Assembly: GCF_015355785.1 (NCBI RefSeq)
Contig: NZ_JADKYW010000003.1
Coordinates: forward strand, 666,796 to 730,795
Source of the DNA: Arthrobacter gandavensis
GTDB lineage: Bacteria > Actinomycetota > Actinomycetes > Actinomycetales > Micrococcaceae
Direction: 5' to 3'
DNA: 64,000 nucleotides
Of this stretch, positions 32,710 to 41,835 are shown piece by piece (the stretch's first letter is position 1; the number at the start of each line of letters is the position of its first letter). Made by a program: the position numbers and the translations under genes. The notes beneath the pieces were generated by a model that searched no databases, was not told the DNA's origin, and saw only the letters and a program-made list of their open reading frames with translations.

Positions 32710-35151
32710 CTAGGCCAGGCCGGCCCGGCGCAGCGCGTCTGCCATGGCGCTGTCCGGTGCTGCCTGCGGCCGGCGCTGCGTGTTGCCGTCTGTGCTGCCC
32801 CGGGGCTTCGCGCCGTCCTGCGCCTTCCGCCCGCTGCCTTTGCCGTTTGACTGCGGCCGCTTGCCCTGCGGCCGGGAAGCGCGGGGGCTGCTCTTTGCTG
32901 AGGCGGCGCCCGGTGCCGGAGCGTCATCCTGCAGTCGGAGGCTGAGCGAGATCCGCTTCCGTTCCGGATCGGCCTCCAGCACCTTGACCTTGACCACCTG
33001 GCCCGACTTCACGACGTCATGCGGGTCGGAAACAAAGGATGAGGACATCGCGGAGATGTGGACCAGGCCGTCCTGGTGGACTCCGATGTCCACGAACGCA
33101 CCGAAGGCCGCCACATTGGTAACCACGCCGTCGAGCACCATGCCCGGCCGCAGGTCCGCGATCTTCTCGATGCCTTCGGAGAAGGTGGCGGTCTTGAACG
33201 CCGGCCGCGGGTCACGTCCCGGCTTGCGCAGCTCGGAGAGGATGTCCAGGACGGTGGGCAGGCCGGTGGACTCATCCACGAATTCGGCCGGGTCCAGGCC
33301 CGTGAGCTCCGCACCGGAAGGCGTCATCTCGGCTTTGGCCGCGGCCAGGATCCGGCGGGCGATTCCATAGGATTCAGGGTGCACGCTGGACGCGTCCAGC
33401 GGCTCGCTGCCCCCGGTGATCCGCAGGAAGCCGGCGCACTGCTCGAAGGCCTTGGCCCCCAGCCGCGGCACCTTCAGGAGGTCCTTACGGCGGGCGAACG
33501 GCCCGTTGGCGTTGCGGTGGGCCACAATATTTTCGCTCAGCAGCGGCCCGACGCCGGCAACGCGGCTCAGCAGGGCCGGCGACGCGGTGTTCAGGTCAAC
33601 GCCCACGGCGTTGACGCAGTCCTCCACCACTGCGTCCAGGGACCGGTCCAGCTTCGCCGCGGTCACATCATGCTGGTACTGGCCCACGCCAATGGACTTG
33701 GGATCAATCTTTACCAGTTCGGCCAGCGGATCCTGGAGCCTGCGGGCAATCGAAACCGCGCCGCGCAGGGACACGTCCATGCCTGGCAGCTCCGCAGCCG
33801 CCAGAGCCGACGCGGAGTAAACCGACGCACCGGCTTCGGAAACCACCAGCTTCTCCAGCCTGGCGTCCGGCAGCAGGCGGATCAGTTCGATGGCCAGCTT
33901 GTCAGTCTCCCGGGAGGCGGTGCCGTTGCCGATGGCCAGCAGCTCAACCCGGTGCTTTTTCACGAGGTCCGCCAGGCGCACAAGGGCCTCGTCCCATTTG
34001 CGGGCCGGCGCATGCGGATAGACGGTGTCCGTAGCGATGACCTTTCCGGTCCCGTCCACCACGGCCACCTTGACCCCGGTGCGCAGGCCCGGGTCCAGGC
34101 CGAGGGTGGCCCGGTTGCCGGCGGGGGCGGCCAGGAGCACATCGCGCAGGTTCGCCGCAAACACGCGGACGGCCTCAGCTTCGGCGTCCTGGAACAGGCG
34201 GACCCGCAGGTCCACGGAAAGCTTGGCGAGGACACGGCGCCACGCCAGCTGGACCGTCTGCTGTAGCCACGCGCCGGCAGCTCCACCGGCAGCGGCAGCA
34301 CCCAGCCGGAAAGCTACGGAATTCTCGAAACGCCGGCGGGCAGCAGCCAAGGCCTCGGCATCCGCCGGATCCGCCTCGGCCAGTCCCAGTTCCAGGATGC
34401 CTTCCTTCTCGGCGCGGAGCAGTGCCAGCACCCGGTGGGACGGCATACCGGACGGCGCCTGGGCGAAGTCGAAGTAGTCCGAGTACTTCTGCCCTTCCGC
34501 TTCTTTTCCGGCCCTGACCTGCGAGCGCAGCCGGCCCTGCTTCCAGAGCTTCTCGCGGGCCTCGGTCAGCAGATCGGCGTCCTGCCCGGCACGTTCAACC
34601 AGGATGGCGCGGGCACCGGCCAGGGCTTCTGCCGCGTCCGGAACCGCCTGGTTCACATACCGGGAGGCTTCGGTTTCAGGATCTAGCCCCGGGTTGGCCA
34701 GCAGCGCATCGGCCAGGGGTTCCAGGCCGGCTTCGCGGGCTGTCTGCGCCTTGGTGCGCCGCTTGGTCTTGTACGGCAGGTAGATGTCCTCCAGCCGGGA
34801 TTTAGTTTCCGCGGCTTCGACGGCAGCACGCAGCTCATCGGTGAGCTTGCCCTGCGCTTCGATGGCTTCCAGGACGGCGCCGCGGCGTTCAGAGAGTTCG
34901 CGCAGGTAGCGCAGGCGCTCATCGAGTTCACGCAGCTGCGTGTCATCCAGGGTGCCGGTTGCTTCCTTGCGGTACCGGGCAATAAACGGAACCGTGGAAC
35001 CGCTGTCCAGGAGCTCGACGGCGGCACGCACCTGCCACGGTGCCACCCCCAGTTCGGCGGCGATCTGGGCGTAGATCCGGGCTGCGGCATCGACACCGGC
35101 GGGCATGGCGTTGGACTGGCGGGCGGGCTGCGGGGCGTTGGCGGAACTCAC
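32710..35151 (-). CDS. tex: RNA-binding transcription accessory protein Tex
   Basis: About 813 residues with the full Tex layout: N-terminal helical part (VPFIARYRKEATGTLDDTQLRELDERL), YqgF/RNase H-like domain (LGLDPGLRTGVKVAVVDGTGKVI), helix-hairpin-helix repeats (GVDLNTASPALLSRVAGVGP), and an S1 RNA-binding domain (GMVLDGVVTNVAAFGAFVDIG). The C-terminal 80 residues are basic and Ser/Gly-rich. The start is uncertain: GTG 35151 gives MSSANAPQ; ATG 35106 is the alternative. Tex is a broadly conserved nucleic-acid-binding factor tied to transcription and stress. Confidence 0.92.
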   Translation of the reverse strand: MSSANAPQPARQSNAMPAGVDAAARIYAQIAAELGVAPWQVRAAVELLDSGSTVPFIARYRKEATGTLDDTQLRELDERLRYLRELSERRGAVLEAIEAQGKLTDELRAAVEAAETKSRLEDIYLPYKTKRRTKAQTAREAGLEPLADALLANPGLDPETEASRYVNQAVPDAAEALAGARAILVERAGQDADLLTEAREKLWKQGRLRSQVRAGKEAEGQKYSDYFDFAQAPSGMPSHRVLALLRAEKEGILELGLAEADPADAEALAAARRRFENSVAFRLGAAAAGGAAGAWLQQTVQLAWRRVLAKLSVDLRVRLFQDAEAEAVRVFAANLRDVLLAAPAGNRATLGLDPGLRTGVKVAVVDGTGKVIATDTVYPHAPARKWDEALVRLADLVKKHRVELLAIGNGTASRETDKLAIELIRLLPDARLEKLVVSEAGASVYSASALAAAELPGMDVSLRGAVSIARRLQDPLAELVKIDPKSIGVGQYQHDVTAAKLDRSLDAVVEDCVNAVGVDLNTASPALLSRVAGVGPLLSENIVAHRNANGPFARRKDLLKVPRLGAKAFEQCAGFLRITGGSEPLDASSVHPESYGIARRILAAAKAEMTPSGAELTGLDPAEFVDESTGLPTVLDILSELRKPGRDPRPAFKTATFSEGIEKIADLRPGMVLDGVVTNVAAFGAFVDIGVHQDGLVHISAMSSSFVSDPHDVVKSGQVVKVKVLEADPERKRISLSLRLQDDAPAPGAASAKSSPRASRPQGKRPQSNGKGSGRKAQDGAKPRGSTDGNTQRRPQAAPDSAMADALRRAGLA

Positions 35152-35344
35152 CTGCCCAATTGTTCCCCATGACCGGACCACGCAGCCAACACCGAACGCG
35201 GGCGGTGTGCCCGGCGGAAGGACCTTGCGCTGACACATTGGCACATGATCTGCGGAACGGGAGCACCCATGGGGTAGAACATAGGGATGCCGGACGCCCA
35301 GGGGGCGGACGGCAGTTCAACGTTTCAATGACGAAAGGTCGAAG

Positions 35345-37021
35345 ATGACGCAGCCTGCACCGCCCTCCCCTCCCGCTGTCCCAGGCCCGGAGGTGAAGAG
35401 CGCCGGCCATGTCATTGTCGATTCCCTCATTGCCCACGGCGTGAAGCGCACGTATGTGGTGCCCGGAGAGAGCTTCCTCGACGTCCTGGACGGCCTGCAC
35501 AACAGCCCCGTCGAAACCGTGGTCTGCCGCCACGAAGGCGGGGCCGCCTACATGGCCGAAGCGGACGGCAAGATGAACCAGCTTCCCGGCGTCGCGATGG
35601 TGACCCGCGGACCGGGTGCGGCGAACGCGCACGTCGGGCTGCACACTGCCTGGCAGGATTCGACGCCCATGGTGCTCTTCGTGGGGCTGATTCCCTTCGA
35701 GCACCGGGACCGGGAGGCGTTCCAGGAGTTCGACATCAAGGCCTGGTTCAACACCGGAGCCAAGCGCGTGATGGTGCTGGACCACCCCGAGCGTGCGTCC
35801 GAGATCGTGGCCGAAGCCTTCTTCGCCGCCATGAGCGGCCGTCCCGGCCCCGTCGTCGTCGGGCTGCCTGAAGACATCATCCGCAAGGAAGTCTCCGCTT
35901 CCCTCCATCCGCCGATTCCGGTGGCGCCCGGCGGCATGACCGTCACCGACTGGAAAGCGCTGCAGGCCGCCCTCAAGGCAGCGGACAAGCCGCTGTTCGT
36001 CATCGGCGGCAACGACTGGACGCAGGAGGGAGCCGATACCCTCACCCGCTGGCTGGAAGAGCACCACCTGCCCGCCGCGGCTGAATGGCGCTGCGAAGGC
36101 ACCATTTCCTTCGACTCCCCGTCCTACGTGGGTCCCATCGGCTACGGGCGGCCCAAGCCCACCTATGACCTGCTGGAGGAAACCGACCTGCTGGTCTTCG
36201 TCGGCACTGTTCCCGGCGACGTGATCACGGACGGTTTCGTGGTGCGCCAGAACTGGGAGAAGAAGAACTTCCTGGTCACGATCGATCCTTCGCTGCGCGG
36301 ACGTTCCGGCCCGGTCTCGTACCAGATCGTCGCCAAGCCGGATGTCTTCGTGCGGGACCTGGTGATGATGGACCTCCCGGTAAAGGAAGAGTGGAAGGCC
36401 TGGACGTCCCGGATGCGCGGGGAGCAGGAGAAGTTCGCGGCGCTTCCGTCCGCCGACCCGTCCTCCGGCCAGGCCCGGATGGACACCCTGATGGCCAACC
36501 TGGTGCCAACCCTGCCGGAGGACGCCATGATCACCCTCGGCGCCGGTGAGCACACCAACTGGGCGCACCGCTACTTCCCCACCCGCCGCTACGCCTCGAT
36601 GCTCAGCGCCCGCAACGGCTCCATGGGATACTCGGTGCCCTCCGCCATCGCAGCGTCCCTGGCACATCCCGGACGGCGGGTGGTCACCATCGCCGGCGAC
36701 GGCGAGTTCATGATGAACGGCCAGGAGCTCGCCACCGCGGCCCAGTACGGCGCCACCCCGCTGGTGGTGGTGATGGACAACCAGGAATACGGCACCATCC
36801 GCACCCACCAGGAACGGCACTATCCGGAGCGGATCTCCGGCACCCAGCTGAAAAACCCGGACTTCGCGCTGATGGCGCAGGCGTTTGGCGGGTTCGGTGT
36901 GCGGGTGGAGAACGACGCCGATGTGCCTGCCGCCGTCGACGCCGCCCTGAGGGCTATCGACGAGGAGGGCAAGTTCGCGCTGATCCACCTGATCGTGGAG
37001 CAGCGGATCAAGGCCTACTAG
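35345..37021 (+). CDS. Thiamine-diphosphate-dependent acetolactate-synthase-like enzyme
   Basis: 558 residues. PYR domain with YVVPGESFLDVLDGL and the catalytic Glu in CRHEGGAAYMAEADGK; PP domain with AGDGEFMMNGQELATAAQYG and DNQEYG. It forms dimers or tetramers using ThDP and Mg2+. GAAAGG precedes ATG 35345. No regulatory acetolactate-synthase subunit or other branched-chain biosynthesis gene is adjacent, so it is more likely a catabolic or anaplerotic carboligase or decarboxylase than IlvB. Monocistronic by context. Confidence 0.85.
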   Translation: MTQPAPPSPPAVPGPEVKSAGHVIVDSLIAHGVKRTYVVPGESFLDVLDGLHNSPVETVVCRHEGGAAYMAEADGKMNQLPGVAMVTRGPGAANAHVGLHTAWQDSTPMVLFVGLIPFEHRDREAFQEFDIKAWFNTGAKRVMVLDHPERASEIVAEAFFAAMSGRPGPVVVGLPEDIIRKEVSASLHPPIPVAPGGMTVTDWKALQAALKAADKPLFVIGGNDWTQEGADTLTRWLEEHHLPAAAEWRCEGTISFDSPSYVGPIGYGRPKPTYDLLEETDLLVFVGTVPGDVITDGFVVRQNWEKKNFLVTIDPSLRGRSGPVSYQIVAKPDVFVRDLVMMDLPVKEEWKAWTSRMRGEQEKFAALPSADPSSGQARMDTLMANLVPTLPEDAMITLGAGEHTNWAHRYFPTRRYASMLSARNGSMGYSVPSAIAASLAHPGRRVVTIAGDGEFMMNGQELATAAQYGATPLVVVMDNQEYGTIRTHQERHYPERISGTQLKNPDFALMAQAFGGFGVRVENDADVPAAVDAALRAIDEEGKFALIHLIVEQRIKAY

Positions 37022-37065
37022 GCGGGTCCCCCTCAAGTCCATAGTTCGCCTCACGCCCGCTCAAG

Positions 37066-37362
37066 CTACTCGTCATCGCTGCTCAGCACCCGTCTGCGGG
37101 TGCTGAGCAGCTGCACCTCGGGCCGGTAGGCAACCAGCCGCTCTGCGCTGTCCAGGACCTCGACCACGTGCGCACGGTCCGCAGAGACAATCCCAATGCC
37201 AATCTCCGCACGGCGATGCAGGTCCAGCTGGCCCGTCTCGGCGGCCGACACGGCGAACCTGCGCTGCAGCTCAGCCACCAACGGCCGCACCAGTGAGCGC
37301 TTTTGCTTCAGCGAATGGACATCATCCAGCAGCAGGTCGAACTCAAGGGTTCCCGTCCACAT
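37066..37362 (-). CDS. DUF503 family protein
   Basis: 98 residues: MWTGTLEFDLLLDDVHSLKQKR is the DUF503 N-terminus, followed by FAVSAAETG...AEIGIGIVSADRAHVVEVLDSAERLV. These are small ferredoxin-fold proteins, often encoded by the translation/rbfA locus, of unknown role; here it stands alone. ATG 37362 is preferred to ATG 37371 on ribosome-site spacing. The last codons form a perfect 15-bp hairpin. Confidence 0.88.
   Translation of the reverse strand: MWTGTLEFDLLLDDVHSLKQKRSLVRPLVAELQRRFAVSAAETGQLDLHRRAEIGIGIVSADRAHVVEVLDSAERLVAYRPEVQLLSTRRRVLSSDDE
37078..37111. terminator. Hairpin embedded in the end of the DUF503 gene
   Basis: GCTGCTCAGCACCCG-TCTG-CGGGTGCTGAGCAGC: 15-bp perfect stem, 4-nt loop. 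It sits inside the coding sequence 57-90 nt downstream of the ThDP-enzyme stop codon, so it can serve as the terminator for that convergent gene. Confidence 0.6.
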
Positions 37363-37519
37363 GCTCCCCATCCTCGCCGCGGATTCGGATCTGTCAACGC
37401 AGGCGCATGGACCCGAGGGTTCAACCGGAACCGGCGCGGTGTTACGTTCGAAAGCATGACGCGGGCCTCGACAGTGCGTTCCCTTCCTGTCCCCTCACCG
37501 ACTCGCCCGGCAGCACCGC

Positions 37520-38272
37520 ATGCATAACCACGGTGATTTCCCGGCCGAGTCCCTCTTCCTCATCCCGGCAGTCGCTGCGGTTGCTGCCTACTGGGCCGGA
37601 GTGCGCTCCCCCGGAGCGGGTAGCTGGCCATACCGGCGGCTCGTGTCCTTCCTGGCCGGGGTGCTTACCGTCCTGCTGACAGTGCTGGAGCCGCTGGCGG
37701 GTTGGGCACACACCAATTTCGGAGCGCTGGCCGTTTCGCATGTCCTGGCCGGGATGGCCGGGCCCTTGCTGCTGGTCCTCGCCCACCCCGTGGAGCTGGC
37801 GCTGCGGACACTCGACACCGTTCCGGCAGCGCGGCTGCGCCGAAGCGCCCATTCTCCGGCCGCCCGTTTCCTGACCCACCCTGCCACCGCCACGGTGCTG
37901 GTAGCTGCCGGCATGTGGGCAATGTTCCACACCCCGGCGTTGACTGCCATGCAGCAGTCCATGCCGGTGCACTGGCTGGTCACCGCGTACCTCACGGCCA
38001 CCGGATGCCTGTTCACCGCTGCCGTCCTCAACTGCGGTCCGTCGCCGCACGGAATCCGTCCGCGGGCCGGGGTGCTCGCGGCCGCCGCAGCCCTGCACGC
38101 GGGTTCGGCAGCCTGGCTGCTGGTCTTCCCGCCTGCGGGCACCGGAAGCACTTCCGTCGGTGCACTGGTTCTGCTCGTGTCCGGGCTGGCGGTGCAGGCC
38201 GTCCTGGCGCTGCTCCTGCTGGGGCAGCAGCGGGGCACCGCCCGGCTGCTGCCCCAGGTACGCGGCACCTGA
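37520..38272 (+). CDS. CtaG/Caa3-type cytochrome c oxidase assembly protein
   Basis: 250 residues with about seven membrane helices. The family pattern is visible in FGALAVSHVLAGMAGPLLLVLAHPVELAL and MWAMFHTPALTAMQQSM. These membrane proteins help insert copper into cytochrome oxidase in actinobacteria and bacilli. No clear ribosome site precedes ATG 37520, so the start is tentative. No oxidase subunits are adjacent. It converges with mmsA, 9 nt away. Confidence 0.8.
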   Translation: MHNHGDFPAESLFLIPAVAAVAAYWAGVRSPGAGSWPYRRLVSFLAGVLTVLLTVLEPLAGWAHTNFGALAVSHVLAGMAGPLLLVLAHPVELALRTLDTVPAARLRRSAHSPAARFLTHPATATVLVAAGMWAMFHTPALTAMQQSMPVHWLVTAYLTATGCLFTAAVLNCGPSPHGIRPRAGVLAAAAALHAGSAAWLLVFPPAGTGSTSVGALVLLVSGLAVQAVLALLLLGQQRGTARLLPQVRGT

Positions 38273-38281
38273 GTGCCCTGC

Positions 38282-39766
38282 CTAAAGAACCTGCGGGAAT
38301 CCCAGGTCGATTTCCGACGTCGCCGGGTCCGGCCAGCGGGTGGTGACCACCTTGCCGCGGGTATAGAAACGGATCGAATCCGGGCCGTACATGTGCGTAT
38401 CGCCGAAGAGCGAATCCTTCCAGCCGCCGAAGGAGAAGGATCCCACCGGCACCGGAATGGGCACGTTGACGCCCACCATGCCGGCCTCGACGTCGAACTC
38501 GAATGCCCGGGCGGCCCCGCCGTCGCGCGTGAAGATCGCCGTACCGTTGCCGTACTGGTTCTCGTTGACGAGCTGCACTGCGTCTGCGTAGGTTGCCACC
38601 CGGACCACGGAGAGGACGGGCCCGAAGATCTCATCGTCGTAGGCCTTCATGCCTGGTTTGACGTGGTCCAGGAGGCTGACGCCCAGGAAGAACCCGTCGC
38701 CGTCGAACGCCGTCTGACGGCCGTCCACCACAACGGTGGCTCCCTCCTCCGCAGCACCGGCTACGTAGGAGGCCACCTTGTCCCGGTGCTCGGCAGTAAT
38801 CAGCGGGCCCATTTGGGAGGACGGATCAGTGCCGGGTCCGATCTTGAGGTCCGTCATTCGCGAGCGCACGGCCTCAACAAGATCATCGGCGATTCCGCCC
38901 ACGGCCACCAGCACGCTGACGGCCATGCACCGCTCCCCCGCGGACCCGTAGGCCGCAGAAACCGCGGCGTCGGCAGCCATGTCCAGGTCAGCGTCCGGCA
39001 GCACCACCATGTGGTTCTTGGCCCCGCCCAGGGCCTGGACCCGTTTGCCGTGTTCGGCAGCCCGGCTGTAGATGGTGCGGGCAATCGGCGTGGATCCCAC
39101 AAAACTGACGGCCTTCACAACGGGATGTTCCAGCAGCACGTCAACGGCTTCCTTATCCCCGTGCACCACGTTCAGCACGCCGTCCGGAAGTCCGGCTTCG
39201 GCGAACAGCTCCGCGATGAACACTGCTGCGGACGGGTCCTTTTCGCTGGGCTTCAGCAGCACGGTGTTGCCGCAGGCCAGGGCGCTGCCGATCATCCAGA
39301 GGGGCACCATGGCCGGGAAGTTGAATGGGGTGATGCACGCCACCACGCCCACCGGCTGGCGAATTGAATGGACGTCGACGCCGGAAGCGACCTGCTCTGA
39401 CCGCTCTCCCTTCAGTTCCAGGGCGAGCGCGGAGGCGAATTCGATGTTCTCCAGCCCGCGGGTAATCTCCCCCTCGGCGTCGGAAAGCACCTTGCCGTGT
39501 TCACTCGTGAGGATCGCGGCAAGCTCTGCCTTGCGTTCGGTCAGCAGCTCGCGGACCTTGAAGAAGATCGCCGTACGGCGTGCCAGCGAGGTGGCCCGCC
39601 AGCCCGGAAGAGCCTCCCGGGCGGCCTGGATTGCCTCTTCCACGCGGGCAGCGGACGCCAGCGCCACTTCTTTTTCCTGGGCTCCGGTCGCGGGGTTGAA
39701 GACCGGCCCGTACCGCTCGGCGTCGGGAACCTGCCTGCCGTTGATGATGTGGGGAATGCGCTGCAT
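38282..39766 (-). CDS. mmsA: CoA-acylating methylmalonate-semialdehyde dehydrogenase
   Basis: 494 residues of aldehyde-dehydrogenase fold. ITPFNFPAMVPLWMIGSALACGN is the MmsA-specific stretch, VLKPSEKDPS binds NAD, and the catalytic Cys lies in GSAGERCMAVS. It converts methylmalonate (or malonate) semialdehyde to propionyl-CoA (or acetyl-CoA). It follows mmsB by 26 nt in a valine-degradation operon. GAGAG precedes ATG 39766. The divergent LysR regulator upstream of mmsB probably controls both. Confidence 0.93.
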   Translation of the reverse strand: MQRIPHIINGRQVPDAERYGPVFNPATGAQEKEVALASAARVEEAIQAAREALPGWRATSLARRTAIFFKVRELLTERKAELAAILTSEHGKVLSDAEGEITRGLENIEFASALALELKGERSEQVASGVDVHSIRQPVGVVACITPFNFPAMVPLWMIGSALACGNTVLLKPSEKDPSAAVFIAELFAEAGLPDGVLNVVHGDKEAVDVLLEHPVVKAVSFVGSTPIARTIYSRAAEHGKRVQALGGAKNHMVVLPDADLDMAADAAVSAAYGSAGERCMAVSVLVAVGGIADDLVEAVRSRMTDLKIGPGTDPSSQMGPLITAEHRDKVASYVAGAAEEGATVVVDGRQTAFDGDGFFLGVSLLDHVKPGMKAYDDEIFGPVLSVVRVATYADAVQLVNENQYGNGTAIFTRDGGAARAFEFDVEAGMVGVNVPIPVPVGSFSFGGWKDSLFGDTHMYGPDSIRFYTRGKVVTTRWPDPATSEIDLGFPQVL

Positions 39767-39792
39767 GAAAAGCTCTCTTCGGTAGGGCGCCG

Positions 39793-40713
39793 CTACGGCG
39801 CTGGGACCTGGTCGGGGGTGGCGGCGAGTGAGCCGTCCACCAGTTTCACGATCATGGAGCAGTCCTTCCCGGACTGCCCGGCGTCGATCAGCCGGGCGAA
39901 CAGCTGCTGGACGTGTTCGCCGATTTCAAGCGGCGTGCCTGTATCCCTCGCGGCCGCGATGGCCAGGTTGATGTCCTTGTTCGCCAGCTCGGTGGTGAAA
40001 GTAGGTTCGAAGTCATTGTTCGACGCCGCCGTGGAGACGACGCCGGGGACCGGATACCAGGTGCGCAGCGCCCAGCTGTCCCCGGAGGAAACGGAGGCGA
40101 TGTTCCAGAACACCTGTTTGTCCAGCCCCAGTCTCTCGGCCAGCACGGCGCCCTCCGCGGTGGCTGCCAGGTTGATGAAGAGCATCAGGTTGTTGCAGAT
40201 CTTTGCGGCCTGGCCAGTGGTGGCCGCGCCGGTGGGAATCACGTTCCCTGCCATCGGCTCTATGAAGCCGGAGGCATCGGCCACCGCGTCCGGGGCGCCG
40301 CCCACCATGAAAGTGAGGGTTCCGGCCTGTGCTCCGCTCATTCCGCCGGAGACCGGGGCGTCCACGAAGCGGAAGCCGGCGGCAGCTGCGGCGTCGTGCA
40401 GCGCCTGCGCCGATTCGACGTCGATGGTGGAGGAATCGACCAGCAGCGTCTGGGTGGACGCATGGGCCAGGACGCCGTCCGGCTCCAGGTACACCGCTCG
40501 GGAGTGCTCGCCCTTGGGGAGCATCGTGAACACCACGTCTGCTCCGGCTACCGCCTCCGCGATGCTGCCCGCCGCATGGACTCCTGCTGCCTCGGCGGTG
40601 GCCACGGCCCGGGGGCTGAGGTCGAACCCGCGTACGTTGTGACCGGCCTTCACCAGGTTCCCCGCCATGGGTGCCCCCATGTTTCCCAGTCCGATCCATC
40701 CAACTTCCGCCAT
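39793..40713 (-). CDS. mmsB: 3-hydroxyisobutyrate dehydrogenase
   Basis: 306 residues of the beta-hydroxyacid dehydrogenase family: VGWIGLGNMGAPMAGNLVKAG (NAD site), FVDAPVSGGMSGAQAGTLTFMVGG (substrate site), and GQAAKICNNLML with the catalytic Lys. It oxidises 3-hydroxyisobutyrate to methylmalonate semialdehyde, the step before MmsA. AAAGGAG precedes the ATG. First gene of the mmsB-mmsA operon, divergent from a LysR-type gene. Confidence 0.93.
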   Translation of the reverse strand: MAEVGWIGLGNMGAPMAGNLVKAGHNVRGFDLSPRAVATAEAAGVHAAGSIAEAVAGADVVFTMLPKGEHSRAVYLEPDGVLAHASTQTLLVDSSTIDVESAQALHDAAAAAGFRFVDAPVSGGMSGAQAGTLTFMVGGAPDAVADASGFIEPMAGNVIPTGAATTGQAAKICNNLMLFINLAATAEGAVLAERLGLDKQVFWNIASVSSGDSWALRTWYPVPGVVSTAASNNDFEPTFTTELANKDINLAIAAARDTGTPLEIGEHVQQLFARLIDAGQSGKDCSMIVKLVDGSLAATPDQVPAP

Positions 40714-40859
40714 GGCTAAGCTCCTTTGCCTAGTTGTGCTGCCTGAGTTGTGCTGAGTGTGCGCCGCCCGGTTGGTGCTGCCCAGCTGCCGCGCGTCCGC
40801 CGCGGAACCAGCGTGGCACCTGCGCTAGAGTGCGTTCAAGACCAGAATCCACAGACCCC

Positions 40860-40877
40860 CTGTGCACCCGTGCACAT
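40860..40877. promoter_or_regulatory. CTGTGCA-N3-GTGCA site, mmsB/LysR intergenic region
   Basis: Contains a perfect 7+2+7 inverted repeat, TGTGCAC-CC-GTGCACA (40861-40876). It ends 20 nt before the LysR start. A related copy lies upstream of the MHS transporter gene at 43372-43390, so this is a likely binding site of the LysR protein or another shared regulator. Confidence 0.6.
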
Positions 40878-40897
40878 CGTGGAGAGGAGGATCGGCC

Positions 40898-41806
40898 CTG
40901 GATACCACCAGCCGGCTGCCGAGTCCGGATGACCTGCTGATCCTGCTCACCGTGGCCCGGCTGGGACGTTTTACCGCCGTCGCCGAGACCCTGGGAACCA
41001 CCCACACCACCATTTCCCGGCGGATCATCGCGCTGGAAAAACAGCTTGGGGGCCGGACGCTGTCCCGGACGCCGCGCGGCTGGGAACTGACAGCGCTGGG
41101 AGCGCAGGCGGTCCGGGCAGCCGAATCCATTGAAGAGAGCCTTGGCGCCCTCCGCTGTGCGCTGGCGGACGACGCCGATCCCCTGGCCGGCGTGGTGCGA
41201 ATCAGCACCGTAGACGGCTTCGGTTCCGAATTCGTCACCCCTGCACTGGTGAAGCTGCAGGCTTCCCACCCAAACATCAGCGTTGAAATGTTCTCCGCCA
41301 CGCGCAAGGTCAGCCAGAACCGGTCCGGGGTGGACCTGGAGGTGGTGGTGGGGCACACGGATGTCCGCACCGCCCATGCGATCCTGCTGGGCCACTACGT
41401 GCTGCGGCTCTATGCGGCCGAAGGGTACTTGCGCTGCCACGGCACTCCGCAGGTTCCGGCTGACCTGGCCAGGCACTGCTTCGTCTCCTACGTGGAGTCC
41501 GCGCTGCTGGTCGAGGAACTGGGCCACCGGTCCACCGGACTGCCGGATCCGAGGTCCAGCTTCCAGGCCACCAGCATCTTCGCGCAGGTGGAGGCGGTGC
41601 GCCGGGAGGCCGGAGTGGGGCTGCTGCCCAACTTCATGGTCGCCGGACGGGACGGCTTCGTGCCGGTGCTGGCGGACTCCTTCGAAAGGCGACTGCCCAT
41701 TTGGGCGGTGGCCCGCCCGGAAGCCCTGCGCTCGGCGCGGGTCCAGGCCGTCATCGAGGCCATCCAAGCCGAAGCCGCTGCCCGCCGGGAGCACCTGGAC
41801 TTCTGA
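40898..41806 (+). CDS. LysR-family regulator with apparent CTG start
   Basis: 302 residues. The HTH reads LLILLTVARLGRFTAVAETLGTTHTTISRRIIALEKQLGG; the rest is a LysR effector domain (VRISTVDGFGSEFVTPALVKLQ; GVGLLPNFMVAGRDG). No ATG, GTG or TTG fits: the only good ribosome site, GGAGAGGAGG (40881-40890), lies 7 nt before a CTG that gives MDTTSRLPSPDD, and the next GTG is inside the HTH. Divergent from mmsBA and followed by a convergent MHS transporter; these are its likely targets. Confidence 0.88.
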   Translation: MDTTSRLPSPDDLLILLTVARLGRFTAVAETLGTTHTTISRRIIALEKQLGGRTLSRTPRGWELTALGAQAVRAAESIEESLGALRCALADDADPLAGVVRISTVDGFGSEFVTPALVKLQASHPNISVEMFSATRKVSQNRSGVDLEVVVGHTDVRTAHAILLGHYVLRLYAAEGYLRCHGTPQVPADLARHCFVSYVESALLVEELGHRSTGLPDPRSSFQATSIFAQVEAVRREAGVGLLPNFMVAGRDGFVPVLADSFERRLPIWAVARPEALRSARVQAVIEAIQAEAAARREHLDF

Positions 41807-41835
41807 CCGGCAGCGGCGTTCGGCAATACGCGGGT

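Noticed and set aside
34943-37054. 703-residue minus-strand open frame opposite the ThDP-enzyme gene
   Set aside because: It has no recognisable domain, composition typical of antisense GC-rich frames, and the plus strand encodes a complete ThDP enzyme.
40862-40897. GTG 40862 as LysR start
   Set aside because: It lies upstream of the only good ribosome site and inside an operator palindrome; the added residues do not look LysR-like.
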